The position numbers and the translations under genes were made by a program. 64,000 nucleotides of DNA from a virus: positions 1 through 64,000 of IMG/VR virus record IMGVR_UViG_3300005468_000016; one strand, written 5' to 3'. The notes under the pieces were generated by a model that ran no database searches, was not told where the DNA came from, and worked only from the letters and a program-made list of their open reading frames with translations. The first letter of the stretch is position 1. Every line of letters begins with the position of its first letter. Shown piece after piece: positions 30,466 through 36,924 of this stretch.

Positions 30466-30762
30466 CCCGTCGAGGTCATCGCAGGATGGGCAATCGCCTT
30501 CCTGCCGCGCCTGATGCTTTTCATCGCAGCCCCGAAGAATCTCCAGATTGCACCTGCCCGCCTGCTTCGCTGCCTCTTCCTTGAGTCTGCGGCAGATCTT
30601 AACTTCGCTGGGCACCGGTTGAGGCTTCGGCGGCCCCACGACCTCGCCACGAAGTTCCGCCGCGGTCGGTGTGGCGGGCTTCTGAATCTCATCGTCCGTA
30701 CCAGGACAGCCGCACAGCAGCAGCCAGAGCAGGGCGTTACGGCTGCGCACAGAGATCCCCAT
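30430..30762 (-). CDS. Putative small lipoprotein
   Basis: 110 residues starting MGISVRSRNALLWLLLCGC. A hydrophobic stretch ends at LCGC, a possible lipobox, followed by a Pro-rich linker and a domain with six Cys. Starts inside the end of the upstream gene (26-nt overlap), a nested arrangement like Rz/Rz1 spanins but with no inner-membrane Rz partner recognised. Envelope location inferred. Confidence 0.52.
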   Translation of the reverse strand: MGISVRSRNALLWLLLCGCPGTDDEIQKPATPTAAELRGEVVGPPKPQPVPSEVKICRRLKEEAAKQAGRCNLEILRGCDEKHQARQEGDCPSCDDLDGLNVGLRRAGCI

Positions 30763-31684
30763 CATTCGTCGATTGCGTCGCGGTGTACTGGGGAAAGTAG
30801 GACTCTCGGTAGGGCGACGCGGGTGCATTAACCAAGAGGGGCGTGATGATCTGATTGAAGCCGCCGATGTTGTCTCCAACAAAGGCAACCGTCGGAAAGC
30901 CGCCCTGCCTGTTGACGGCAACGGCAGTGTAGGGCCTGCCGCTCATTGCACCATAGTAGCGCCCGCTTCTGCCGCAGCCCCATCGATAGCCAAGCTTCCA
31001 TGTGCTGTCCGGGGGTTGCCAGTCGTAATGCCGCGCCTCGGAATCGTTGAACATATTGCTAAGCCCGTGAGGCTGTCCGGCGAAGAATCCCCACGGCACC
31101 GAAGCGCAGGCGGACTCCGGAATCGTCAATGTGGCCGGCAGCGACCAGGCGGTGGCGCATGCAGCGGTCCCAGCCGATCGAAGACCTGGACATGCATAGA
31201 GTTTGTCCGTCAACCGCCAGCCGACATTGCTCGCACATCCCGGCGCCGGTCCTGCGGCCTGCGACGGATTCCAGGCATACGGGTTCACCATGTCCGGCGG
31301 CAGAACAAGAACCATATCCCGCTTGGCCATGTCGATGACCATAAAGCCATCGGGAACCATGTCGGCGCGATAGCACGTATAGGCGGCATGCCCCCCAGGA
31401 GTCTCATAGGCGCAGACCTGACCCGCGGGACAGCCGTTGTGTTCGCAACTCTGACTGGACAGCGAGCCGAGATCTTGGCAGCCGGCGACCAGCGCCAACA
31501 AAGCCAAGCCACCGAGCGCCATCATCCATAGCGCGGCGCGCTGGACTCTGATTCCAAGACACGTCGCGTTCTCCACGCTGAACGTCGCCCAGTCGCCCAC
31601 GGGCAGGTGGTTCACGCGCCGGAAACAGCAGCGGGTGCGCTTGGCGCTCGGGTCTGGCGAGATGAGGTGGTGCGTCTCGGACAT
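30737..31684 (-). CDS. Membrane-anchored or exported cysteine-rich protein
   Basis: 315 residues, AAGGAG 7 nt before the ATG. A basic 53-residue N-terminus (PSAKRTRCCFRRVN) precedes a single hydrophobic helix MMALGGLALLALVAGCQDLG, which could be a signal anchor or, if translation began at 31525, a lipoprotein signal (LVAGC). The exported part has many Cys and Trp (SCEHNGCPAGQVCAYETPGGHAAYTC) and no recognised catalytic motif. Possible cell-surface or host-envelope protein. Confidence 0.62.
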   Translation of the reverse strand: MSETHHLISPDPSAKRTRCCFRRVNHLPVGDWATFSVENATCLGIRVQRAALWMMALGGLALLALVAGCQDLGSLSSQSCEHNGCPAGQVCAYETPGGHAAYTCYRADMVPDGFMVIDMAKRDMVLVLPPDMVNPYAWNPSQAAGPAPGCASNVGWRLTDKLYACPGLRSAGTAACATAWSLPATLTIPESACASVPWGFFAGQPHGLSNMFNDSEARHYDWQPPDSTWKLGYRWGCGRSGRYYGAMSGRPYTAVAVNRQGGFPTVAFVGDNIGGFNQIITPLLVNAPASPYRESYFPQYTATQSTNDGDLCAQP

Positions 31685-31729
31685 CTAGAACTCCTTGGGG
31701 CTATGCTATCGCTAGGGGTGGCGTGAGGG

Positions 31730-32446
31730 TCAAGCGGCTTCGGCTGGCTCGTCGGTAACGATTTCCCAGTCGTGCGTCTTCTGGGCTTGATGGACCAAAT
31801 CTCGCCATGTGCTGCTATCTGGCATGACCGGACTCCATGTCAAACATCCTTTGACAAGTTCATAGACCGGAGACGATGCATCATCCTGATTCAGGGTGCC
31901 GATCTGGCGAATGTGGCCTCGCTTATCATTGGGCATCGTCAGGCACGGGTGCGTTACGGCTTTGCCTGCGTGGACTTGCTCCATGGCCCAGGCGAAGTCA
32001 CGCTCGACGGACTGCGCGATGGCGATCCGGATGCGCTCGGGTAGGTCTATGGACTTTCTGTTGACCTCGAATGGAACGCCAGCGGTAGTTAGGACTTCGT
32101 GGCTGGCGCCGATCTCCCTGTCCAGCAACGCGGCTTGGTTAACTTGTCGGCCTAGATCGGTGGCCCATTTGTCGGTCTCGCTTTCGAGTTTGCCGACGTG
32201 GGCGCGCAGTCTCTCGACCTCGGCGCGCAGTCCCGAGCACGACACAAGGCCCGTCATGTGGTTCTGCCACGTCCAGATGTCCATCTCGTAGCCACAGATC
32301 TCGCACCGTCGGGTCAGTTCGATATCGAGCGTCCGCGCAATCCATCGCAGGAATTCGGCGGCACCATCTTTGCCCTGGAGGGCTTCGGCGGGCTGGATCT
32401 GTAGCGCCCTGGCAATCAGGCGCAGCGTCAATGAGGGCTTATCCAT
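31730..32446 (-). CDS. Hypothetical protein with zinc knuckle and coiled coil
   Basis: 238 residues from MDKPSLTLRLIARAL (GGAG upstream). RRCEICGYEMDIWTWQNHM is a C-x2-C ... H knuckle; then a coiled coil (LRAEVERLRAHVGKLESETDKW). The frame stays open upstream to ATG 32614, which overlaps another small ORF by ATGA, so a 294-residue form is possible. Function unknown. Confidence 0.62.
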   Translation of the reverse strand: MDKPSLTLRLIARALQIQPAEALQGKDGAAEFLRWIARTLDIELTRRCEICGYEMDIWTWQNHMTGLVSCSGLRAEVERLRAHVGKLESETDKWATDLGRQVNQAALLDREIGASHEVLTTAGVPFEVNRKSIDLPERIRIAIAQSVERDFAWAMEQVHAGKAVTHPCLTMPNDKRGHIRQIGTLNQDDASSPVYELVKGCLTWSPVMPDSSTWRDLVHQAQKTHDWEIVTDEPAEAA

Positions 32447-32610
32447 GTCGTTCGCTCCGTTTGTGTGAAGTGCCGCCCTTTGCCGGTCCGGGGCGGCGCG
32501 GTGCCGTGGTGTTTCTAAGGGGAAGCTGTACCCGTCGCCGGTTCTCTCGGCGCACCATTCCGACGGCTTCATGCGTTGGCCGACCTCGCAAGCTCGCTCC
32601 CGGTGGTGAT

Positions 32611-32745
32611 TCATGAGGCACGAATCCAACCCGGCCCCGCACATCTCGGGGCACCACGCCCACGGGGGAGCGGGCCATTGATATGAGTCAAGACGCAGCG
32701 GCAAACCTTCCGCCCCGCTGCTGACTGCGATGCCGTGACATTCAT
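32611..32745 (-). CDS. Small ORF (44 aa)
   Basis: MNVTASQSAAGRKVCRCVL ..., ATGA overlaps at both ends. Only the chain of overlaps supports it; composition is unremarkable with four Cys. Region 32447-32901 holds nothing clearer. Confidence 0.32.
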   Translation of the reverse strand: MNVTASQSAAGRKVCRCVLTHINGPLPRGRGAPRCAGPGWIRAS

Positions 32746-32897
32746 CGTCTCGCGCCTTTCCGCTGTGTCGCCCTATCGCCTCGTTTCTCCCGGGTAGGCC
32801 GGACGACTGCAAGGGGGCAGCCGCAAGGGAGCGCGGGCGGGATGGGGCACACGAGACGTTCGTGCCTGGCATCCTTCAGGTATATGCCCGCGCTCAT
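32742..32897 (-). CDS. Small ORF (51 aa)
   Basis: MSAGIYLKDARHERLVCP ..., with AAGGA 8 nt before the ATG, four nucleotides after the upstream gene, and an ATGA overlap with the next small ORF. Basic C-terminus. No family recognised. Confidence 0.38.
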   Translation of the reverse strand: MSAGIYLKDARHERLVCPIPPALPCGCPLAVVRPTREKRGDRATQRKGARR

Positions 32898-32901
32898 GCT
32901 G

Positions 32902-33822
32902 TTAATCCTTCACAATCTGAAGCCGTGGCCTCTCGGGCTCGGTGGTTTGCTGCGCCGTTCGTTCCGCTTCGGCCTTGGCGCGTTGTTCGGCGATGGCTGC
33001 ATGCAGGGCCGCACTCCGTTCGGGACACAGGCCCTCGATGAGCACCCGCAGTTCCCGTCGCAGTCCTTCAAGCAGAACCGTGTACATCTGCCCTTGCGCT
33101 TGAATCTGCATGAGGTCGGCTTGGCTCAGCGGGATTTGCAGCGAACCCTGCATGCAGAAGAACTTGCCCGCTGCTTGGTCGCCGAAGACTTCGGGCATCT
33201 GCGCGAGCTTGCCCTGTGCGACGACGGCGAGCATTTGCCAGAGCCAAATGGATTCGGCGAGGTTGTTCCGCGGCAGAGTGACCGGATCGCTTCCGCTCAC
33301 AAACACAAGTCTCGGCTTGCCATTGGGCCCAGGTGGCACCACTCCGCCCGTCGCAAACGTCGGCAACGCCACCATCTCATCCTCATCGCCCTCACACCAC
33401 TTACAGCGCGTCGCGACATCCGGGACGAAACCGGCGGCGATTGGATTGAACATGACGCTGGTTGGATTGCGATGCTCGCCACAAAGCCGACAGAACACAT
33501 ATCCGCTTCGTTTGCTGCACCATCGGTAGTCATGGGCAGAGCAAGCGACTGGTGTTTCGCTGAGTCGGGCCATGAGTTTCTCGCCCAGTCCCCGCCACAT
33601 CTCCCGCTGTCCCGAGAGTTGGCTACCCTCCGGCGCGTTCGACTGCCCGATCTGCATGAGCGCGTAGGCGACGACGGACGGACCCGGAAGTTCGCAGGGA
33701 ATCTCCGCGCAGAGGTCGCCCAGGGCACGGAAGACGGCGGCGTATTGGCGGGCGCTCGGATGCTGCATACTTCCGACGGTGCCAGCGAGCCAGGTGAAGG
33801 CTTGTGGGGCGGTGGTGATCAT
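32902..33822 (-). CDS. Hypothetical protein with zinc ribbon, coiled tail
   Basis: 306 residues, ATG 33822 overlapping the upstream stop. HDYRWCSKRSGYVFCRLCGEHR and TRCKWCEGDEDE form two cysteine pairs. The C-terminal helix (LRRELRVLIEGLCPERSAALHAAIAEQRAKAEAE) is a charged coiled coil. Largest gene of the minus-strand island. No family recognised. Confidence 0.68.
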   Translation of the reverse strand: MITTAPQAFTWLAGTVGSMQHPSARQYAAVFRALGDLCAEIPCELPGPSVVAYALMQIGQSNAPEGSQLSGQREMWRGLGEKLMARLSETPVACSAHDYRWCSKRSGYVFCRLCGEHRNPTSVMFNPIAAGFVPDVATRCKWCEGDEDEMVALPTFATGGVVPPGPNGKPRLVFVSGSDPVTLPRNNLAESIWLWQMLAVVAQGKLAQMPEVFGDQAAGKFFCMQGSLQIPLSQADLMQIQAQGQMYTVLLEGLRRELRVLIEGLCPERSAALHAAIAEQRAKAEAERTAQQTTEPERPRLQIVKD

Positions 33823-34049
33823 GAACACTTCCGGTTGGTCAGGGTCTGAATGCGGATGGCCAACTCATCCGGAAGCGAGGCTGGCGGGCTAGAATTTGGG
33901 CGGTCCCGAAAGCGCAATCCGTCGATTACCCCTATCGCCGCCGCCGCCTCTTCCTCATGGGAGGATTTACTCCCGTCTACGTGGACACTGCCGCCCGTAG
34001 CCGTGGCCATAAAGGTGCGCAGATAAACCCGGTGACAGTCGTTGTTCAC
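33819..34049 (-). CDS. Small hypothetical protein
   Basis: 76 residues, GTG start (GTGA overlap): (V)NNDCHRVYLRTFMATATGG. No family recognised. Confidence 0.52.
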   Translation of the reverse strand: MNNDCHRVYLRTFMATATGGSVHVDGSKSSHEEEAAAAIGVIDGLRFRDRPNSSPPASLPDELAIRIQTLTNRKCS

Positions 34050-34285
34050 GTCTTCATCCTCCCGTGCATCTCCTGAAGTTCGGCGATCAGGCGCCCGAGG
34101 CGGTCCTTGTTGAGGCCCGCCGAAAAAACCGCATCGCAGCCATCGGTGAAGTTGACGGTGGTGTCATCGTCGCTGAGCACAACTGACACCACCGACCGAT
34201 TGCCGAGATGTTCAAGGATCGACTCCGGTTCATCGTAGGCGCGTTCATCGTCGGGATCTGGCCAGAACGGGCGAGGACTGCTCAT
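34046..34285 (-). CDS. Small acidic hypothetical protein
   Basis: 79 residues starting MSSPRPFWPDPDDERAYDE. VVSVVLSDDDTTVNFTDG is a beta-hairpin; RLGRLIAELQEMHGRM a final helix. ATGA overlap upstream. Confidence 0.58.
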   Translation of the reverse strand: MSSPRPFWPDPDDERAYDEPESILEHLGNRSVVSVVLSDDDTTVNFTDGCDAVFSAGLNKDRLGRLIAELQEMHGRMKT

Positions 34286-34515
34286 GGTATCTGGTACTCC
34301 GTCACCGTCTGAACGGCGGTCGGGACGATGATCTCACCCTTGATGATGACGATGCCATCATCGACGTAGTCCCAGTCTGGCATCTCGGACAAGATGGGCC
34401 GCCCGTGGTACTCACCGCCAGGACCAAGTTCTCTCTGGAGTTTGTCCTTGTCCATGGGGTCGGTGTGGCAGCCGCCCTTGTCGCGCTGACTGAAGACGAA
34501 GTAGGTCTCAGTCAT
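34282..34515 (-). CDS. Small hypothetical protein
   Basis: 77 residues starting MTETYFVFSQRDKGGCH. Start overlaps the upstream stop (TGATGA). Beta-rich (WDYVDDGIVIIKGEIIVP). Unknown. Confidence 0.58.
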   Translation of the reverse strand: MTETYFVFSQRDKGGCHTDPMDKDKLQRELGPGGEYHGRPILSEMPDWDYVDDGIVIIKGEIIVPTAVQTVTEYQIP

Positions 34516-34886
34516 CACGACCGCAACGCCCCCGACTCGACGATCGCCGCCCATTCGCGCAGGACCGACTCTTCCACGGCCGGGTCCATGAAGCGCGGGT
34601 TGTTCTTGCCAACGATGATGTTGAGCGGGTGGATCTCGGGCGAACCCTGCACCGCATACTCCACCGTGAGGCCGCGGGCGGTCTTGCGCACGTCCCACAA
34701 CTCACAGCCCATCGAGAGACGATTGATCATGGGATGGGCCGGGTTCAGGTTCTTGAGCGCCGCGACGAGGATGGCACTGATCTTCTGCTTGCGCGTGCCT
34801 GCGTCCTCGGTGGTGATGGTCTGCGGCTTGCTCTCGGGCTGACGCTCGGACTTCTGGGGTTGCTGGGGCTGACGGTCGTTGGACAT
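34515..34886 (-). CDS. Hypothetical protein
   Basis: 123 residues. A Gln/Pro/Lys-rich N-terminus (MSNDRQPQQPQKSERQPE) precedes a folded domain ISAILVAALKNLNPAHPMI ... GLTVEYAVQGSPEIHPL. GGAG precedes the ATG. Unknown function. Confidence 0.62.
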   Translation of the reverse strand: MSNDRQPQQPQKSERQPESKPQTITTEDAGTRKQKISAILVAALKNLNPAHPMINRLSMGCELWDVRKTARGLTVEYAVQGSPEIHPLNIIVGKNNPRFMDPAVEESVLREWAAIVESGALRS

Positions 34887-35047
34887 GGGTTGCTCCGTTT
34901 CTGGTTGTGGCTCAGCCAAGCGATGAAGTTCGCGGCTTGGCCTGTTGGTTCGTTGATCTGTGCGCCGGTTGCGTCGCATGTGATTGTAGATCCATCGGCG
35001 AATCGCAGGGTGCATCGAGTAATGACCTCGATGGAATCGAATTCCAT
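34745..35047 (-). CDS. Hypothetical protein overlapping its neighbour
   Basis: 100 residues starting MEFDSIEVITRCTLRFADGS, one base after the upstream stop. The first ~50 residues look real (TRCTLRFADGSTITCDATGAQ); the rest is Ser/Pro/Arg-rich and overlaps the next gene by 142 bp in another frame. Either an extended overlap or a gene whose 3' end was shortened. Confidence 0.42.
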   Translation of the reverse strand: MEFDSIEVITRCTLRFADGSTITCDATGAQINEPTGQAANFIAWLSHNQKRSNPCPTTVSPSNPRSPSVSPRASRRPSPPRTQARASRRSVPSSSRRSRT

Positions 35048-35048
35048 C

Positions 35049-35297
35049 TTAGTTCTCCCCCGCCGGGATATCGCCCGCCGTTGACATCTGCGTCGCTGCC
35101 ATCGGATCGCCCCAGACGGTGATGTCGCAGTTATTCACGCGCAGGACCAAGGTTAAGTCGCCGTCGTCGGCAATGACCATGGCCACGTCGCGGACGGGTT
35201 CGGCATCGACCCCCGGATAGAGCAAGGCCACGGCGTCGAGACGGTCCACGATGCGACGGAGGTTCGCGCGAGAGGCGGCGAAGGATGGGGTTGTCAT
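35049..35297 (-). CDS. Small hypothetical protein
   Basis: 82 residues starting MTTPSFAASRANLRRIVDR. ADDGDLTLVLRVNNCDITVWG is beta-rich. ATGA overlap upstream. Unknown. Confidence 0.55.
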   Translation of the reverse strand: MTTPSFAASRANLRRIVDRLDAVALLYPGVDAEPVRDVAMVIADDGDLTLVLRVNNCDITVWGDPMAATQMSTAGDIPAGEN

Positions 35298-35596
35298 GGT
35301 GTCACTGTCACCCGAGGCTTATACGGCGCTGGTTTGAAGCCGCCAGCCCCTCTATGTCCTTCGCACGAGTGCAGGTCCCACTCGTCGGTCTCATCCGAGT
35401 CGCGCGTCTCGAACTCGATCTGCCCGTAGCATGGCTCATCGTCGCACTGGTAACTGCACTCATCGACGCCGCACTTCGGGCAAGAACCCTTGGGGTAGCA
35501 GCAACCGAGACAAGAGCGGCACACGTTGTGGGTTTCGCTGGGACACTTCTGAACGGCGGCGCTATCGCACCACTGGCATTTGAGCGGCTGGCTCAT
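35294..35596 (-). CDS. Cysteine-rich zinc-binding-like protein
   Basis: 100 residues with about 13 Cys: LKCQWCDSAAVQKC, VCRSCLGCC, SCPKCGVDEC, CDDEPC. Several zinc knuckles in a row. Overlaps both neighbours by ATGA. Could bind nucleic acid or act as an adaptor; no family recognised. Confidence 0.6.
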   Translation of the reverse strand: MSQPLKCQWCDSAAVQKCPSETHNVCRSCLGCCYPKGSCPKCGVDECSYQCDDEPCYGQIEFETRDSDETDEWDLHSCEGHRGAGGFKPAPYKPRVTVTP

Positions 35597-36036
35597 GGAC
35601 AATCCAGATCCAGTTCGTCATCGTCGGGAAACTCGAAATTAAAGCCAAGAAGCCGACGAATTGCGTTCTGCGCCGAAGCATCGCTGATTCGTGCGCACTC
35701 CTGAGTCTGGCGAAGAAGCCTAGCCAGGCGCATGTAGGCCCCCTCTGCGCGCTGAGCCCGTCTGTGGGTATTGTTGGATCGGCTTAGAATACCCCACTTC
35801 TCGCTAGCAGCGAGCGAGGCCGTTGCCGATGCGGCGGTTCGAACTGCCCTTTGAATATTCTCACGCCCCTTGTCATTGGCCGCGGATAACGCCCTGATCC
35901 GCTGCGCCAGCATCTCGATACAGGCGGCTGCTTCGTCGCGCTCGACATCGTAGGGGTCGCGTCCGTTGGCGGGGAACCGCTCGCGCTCGGGGAAGCGGTC
36001 AAGGACGGTGCGGAGGTCGGGAGGGGTGCGGTTCAT
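35593..36036 (-). CDS. Helical hypothetical protein
   Basis: 147 residues starting MNRTPPDLRTVLDRFPE. Long helices (CIEMLAQRIRALSAANDKGRENIQRA ... RAEGAYMRLARLLRQ), acidic tail ending DDDELDLDCP. Unknown function. Confidence 0.58.
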   Translation of the reverse strand: MNRTPPDLRTVLDRFPERERFPANGRDPYDVERDEAAACIEMLAQRIRALSAANDKGRENIQRAVRTAASATASLAASEKWGILSRSNNTHRRAQRAEGAYMRLARLLRQTQECARISDASAQNAIRRLLGFNFEFPDDDELDLDCP

Positions 36037-36392
36037 CTCTCCTCCATGACCCGATCACCGAGTTCCCGAGCGACCTGACAGGCGCTCACATAGCGGCGAC
36101 TGAGTTCGGCATCACCCTGAACGGCGATCGGGAAAGGACCGGCGTGGCACGCGGACCACAACTCGGCGCGCGTTCTGTCCTCGATGGCGCGGCCGTAGCG
36201 GTTGAGCAAGGCGCGAAAGTCATCCTGTTTATGGCGTATCCACCTGTCCAGTAAGGTCATGATGCCGAGCGCGACAATCAGCGTTAATATGAACTCCGCG
36301 CTGGCTGCATGTTGGTCTGGCAATAGTCGGCTGGAGTGATAGCCAAGCCAGCAAGCAATGAGGAGATTGCCGACGCGAACCCAGTCAGTCAT
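36033..36392 (-). CDS. Two-span membrane protein
   Basis: 119 residues. MTDWVRVGNLLIACWLGYHS and AEFILTLIVALGIMTLLDRW are two hydrophobic helices, followed by a soluble C-terminal helix domain. Holins can have this size and topology, but no endolysin gene is adjacent. Inner-membrane location inferred. Confidence 0.58.
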   Translation of the reverse strand: MTDWVRVGNLLIACWLGYHSSRLLPDQHAASAEFILTLIVALGIMTLLDRWIRHKQDDFRALLNRYGRAIEDRTRAELWSACHAGPFPIAVQGDAELSRRYVSACQVARELGDRVMEER

Positions 36393-36592
36393 CTCCCACC
36401 CTCCTTCGGCCACGCCACCCCGTTATCGGCGCAGAACTTGGCGAACCCATCACGGCCGATCTTCGCCTCGGCGATGTTCTCCCCGGTGCGTCGGCGGTAG
36501 TTCGCTTGCGCGTCCTTGATCGCCTTCGATTGCTCGGGAGTGATGCGAATCGGATGGATGCGTTCCGGCTTGTCTTTCTCAAATACTGGCAT
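36389..36592 (-). CDS. Small hypothetical protein
   Basis: 67 residues starting MPVFEKDKPERIHPIRITP. RITPEQSKAIKDAQANYRRRTG reads as a short strand and a helix, reminiscent of ribbon-helix-helix proteins but incomplete. First gene after the tRNA-like elements. Unknown. Confidence 0.58.
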   Translation of the reverse strand: MPVFEKDKPERIHPIRITPEQSKAIKDAQANYRRRTGENIAEAKIGRDGFAKFCADNGVAWPKEGGR

Positions 36593-36602
36593 GTTCGTGT
36601 AG

Positions 36603-36659
36603 TGGACTCGACGGGAGTTGAACCCGCTGCCTAGTAACCGATCCGACGGTTCCGAGCCC
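36603..36659 (-). other. tRNA-like element, 57 nt, lacking one arm
   Basis: GGGCTCG at the 5' end pairs with CGAGTCC at the 3' end (one G-U), followed by A. A T-arm GCGGG-TTCAACT-CCCGT is clear. Between them is a single hairpin AACCG-TCGGAT-CGGTT, so either the D- or the anticodon arm is missing; if the hairpin is the anticodon arm, CGG (Pro) is the triplet in an enlarged loop. No encoded CCA. Confidence 0.4.
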
Positions 36660-36660
36660 T

Positions 36661-36750
36661 TGGGGACATCGACAGGAATCGAACCTGCATGAGGACGTAC
36701 GCTCCTCTAACCGGGTGCCAGAGGTCGTTTTACCGACTTGGCCGATGTCC
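36661..36750 (-). tRNA. tRNA-like gene with encoded CCA, unusual body
   Basis: 87 nt plus CCA. The acceptor GGACATCG pairs perfectly with CGATGTCC (8 bp, the outer G-C like tRNA-His), followed directly by CCA. T-arm GCAGG-TTCGATT-CCTGT is canonical. The middle does not fold cleanly: GAGGA-GCGTACG-TCCTC has anticodon-arm geometry with GTA (Tyr) but lacks U33, and CCTCT ... AGAGG forms a competing stem. A degenerate or type II phage tRNA is likely. Ends 1 nt before the second element. Confidence 0.45.
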
Positions 36751-36769
36751 GAGATCAACACCTTAGAGG

Positions 36770-36813
36770 GACATGCCGGGCATTGCAAGCAGTTTGTACA
36801 TGGCTGGCATGTC
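36770..36813. promoter_or_regulatory. Inverted repeat upstream of head genes
   Basis: GACATGCC (36770-36777) and GGCATGTC (36806-36813) are perfect inverted 8-mers 28 bp apart in the gap between the tRNA-like elements and the protease gene. Could be a regulator site for the late head operon. No convincing -35/-10 pair was found with it. Confidence 0.35.
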
Positions 36814-36924
36814 GAGACATCCAACCTTGTAGCGTCGTCGGATTGGCCCGAGTCTTGAGATGTGGACGGCGGCTCGACGCTTCAACCTGCATCCCTAGGA
36901 ATCTCGCCCGGCAATGGGTTGGGA

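Noticed and set aside
36661-36750. Selenocysteine tRNA
   Set aside because: The 8-bp acceptor and T-arm resemble tRNA-Sec, but there is no UCA anticodon and no long variable arm of the right form.
36579-36824. 81-codon minus-strand frame
   Set aside because: Runs across both tRNA-like elements and shows no protein-like pattern.
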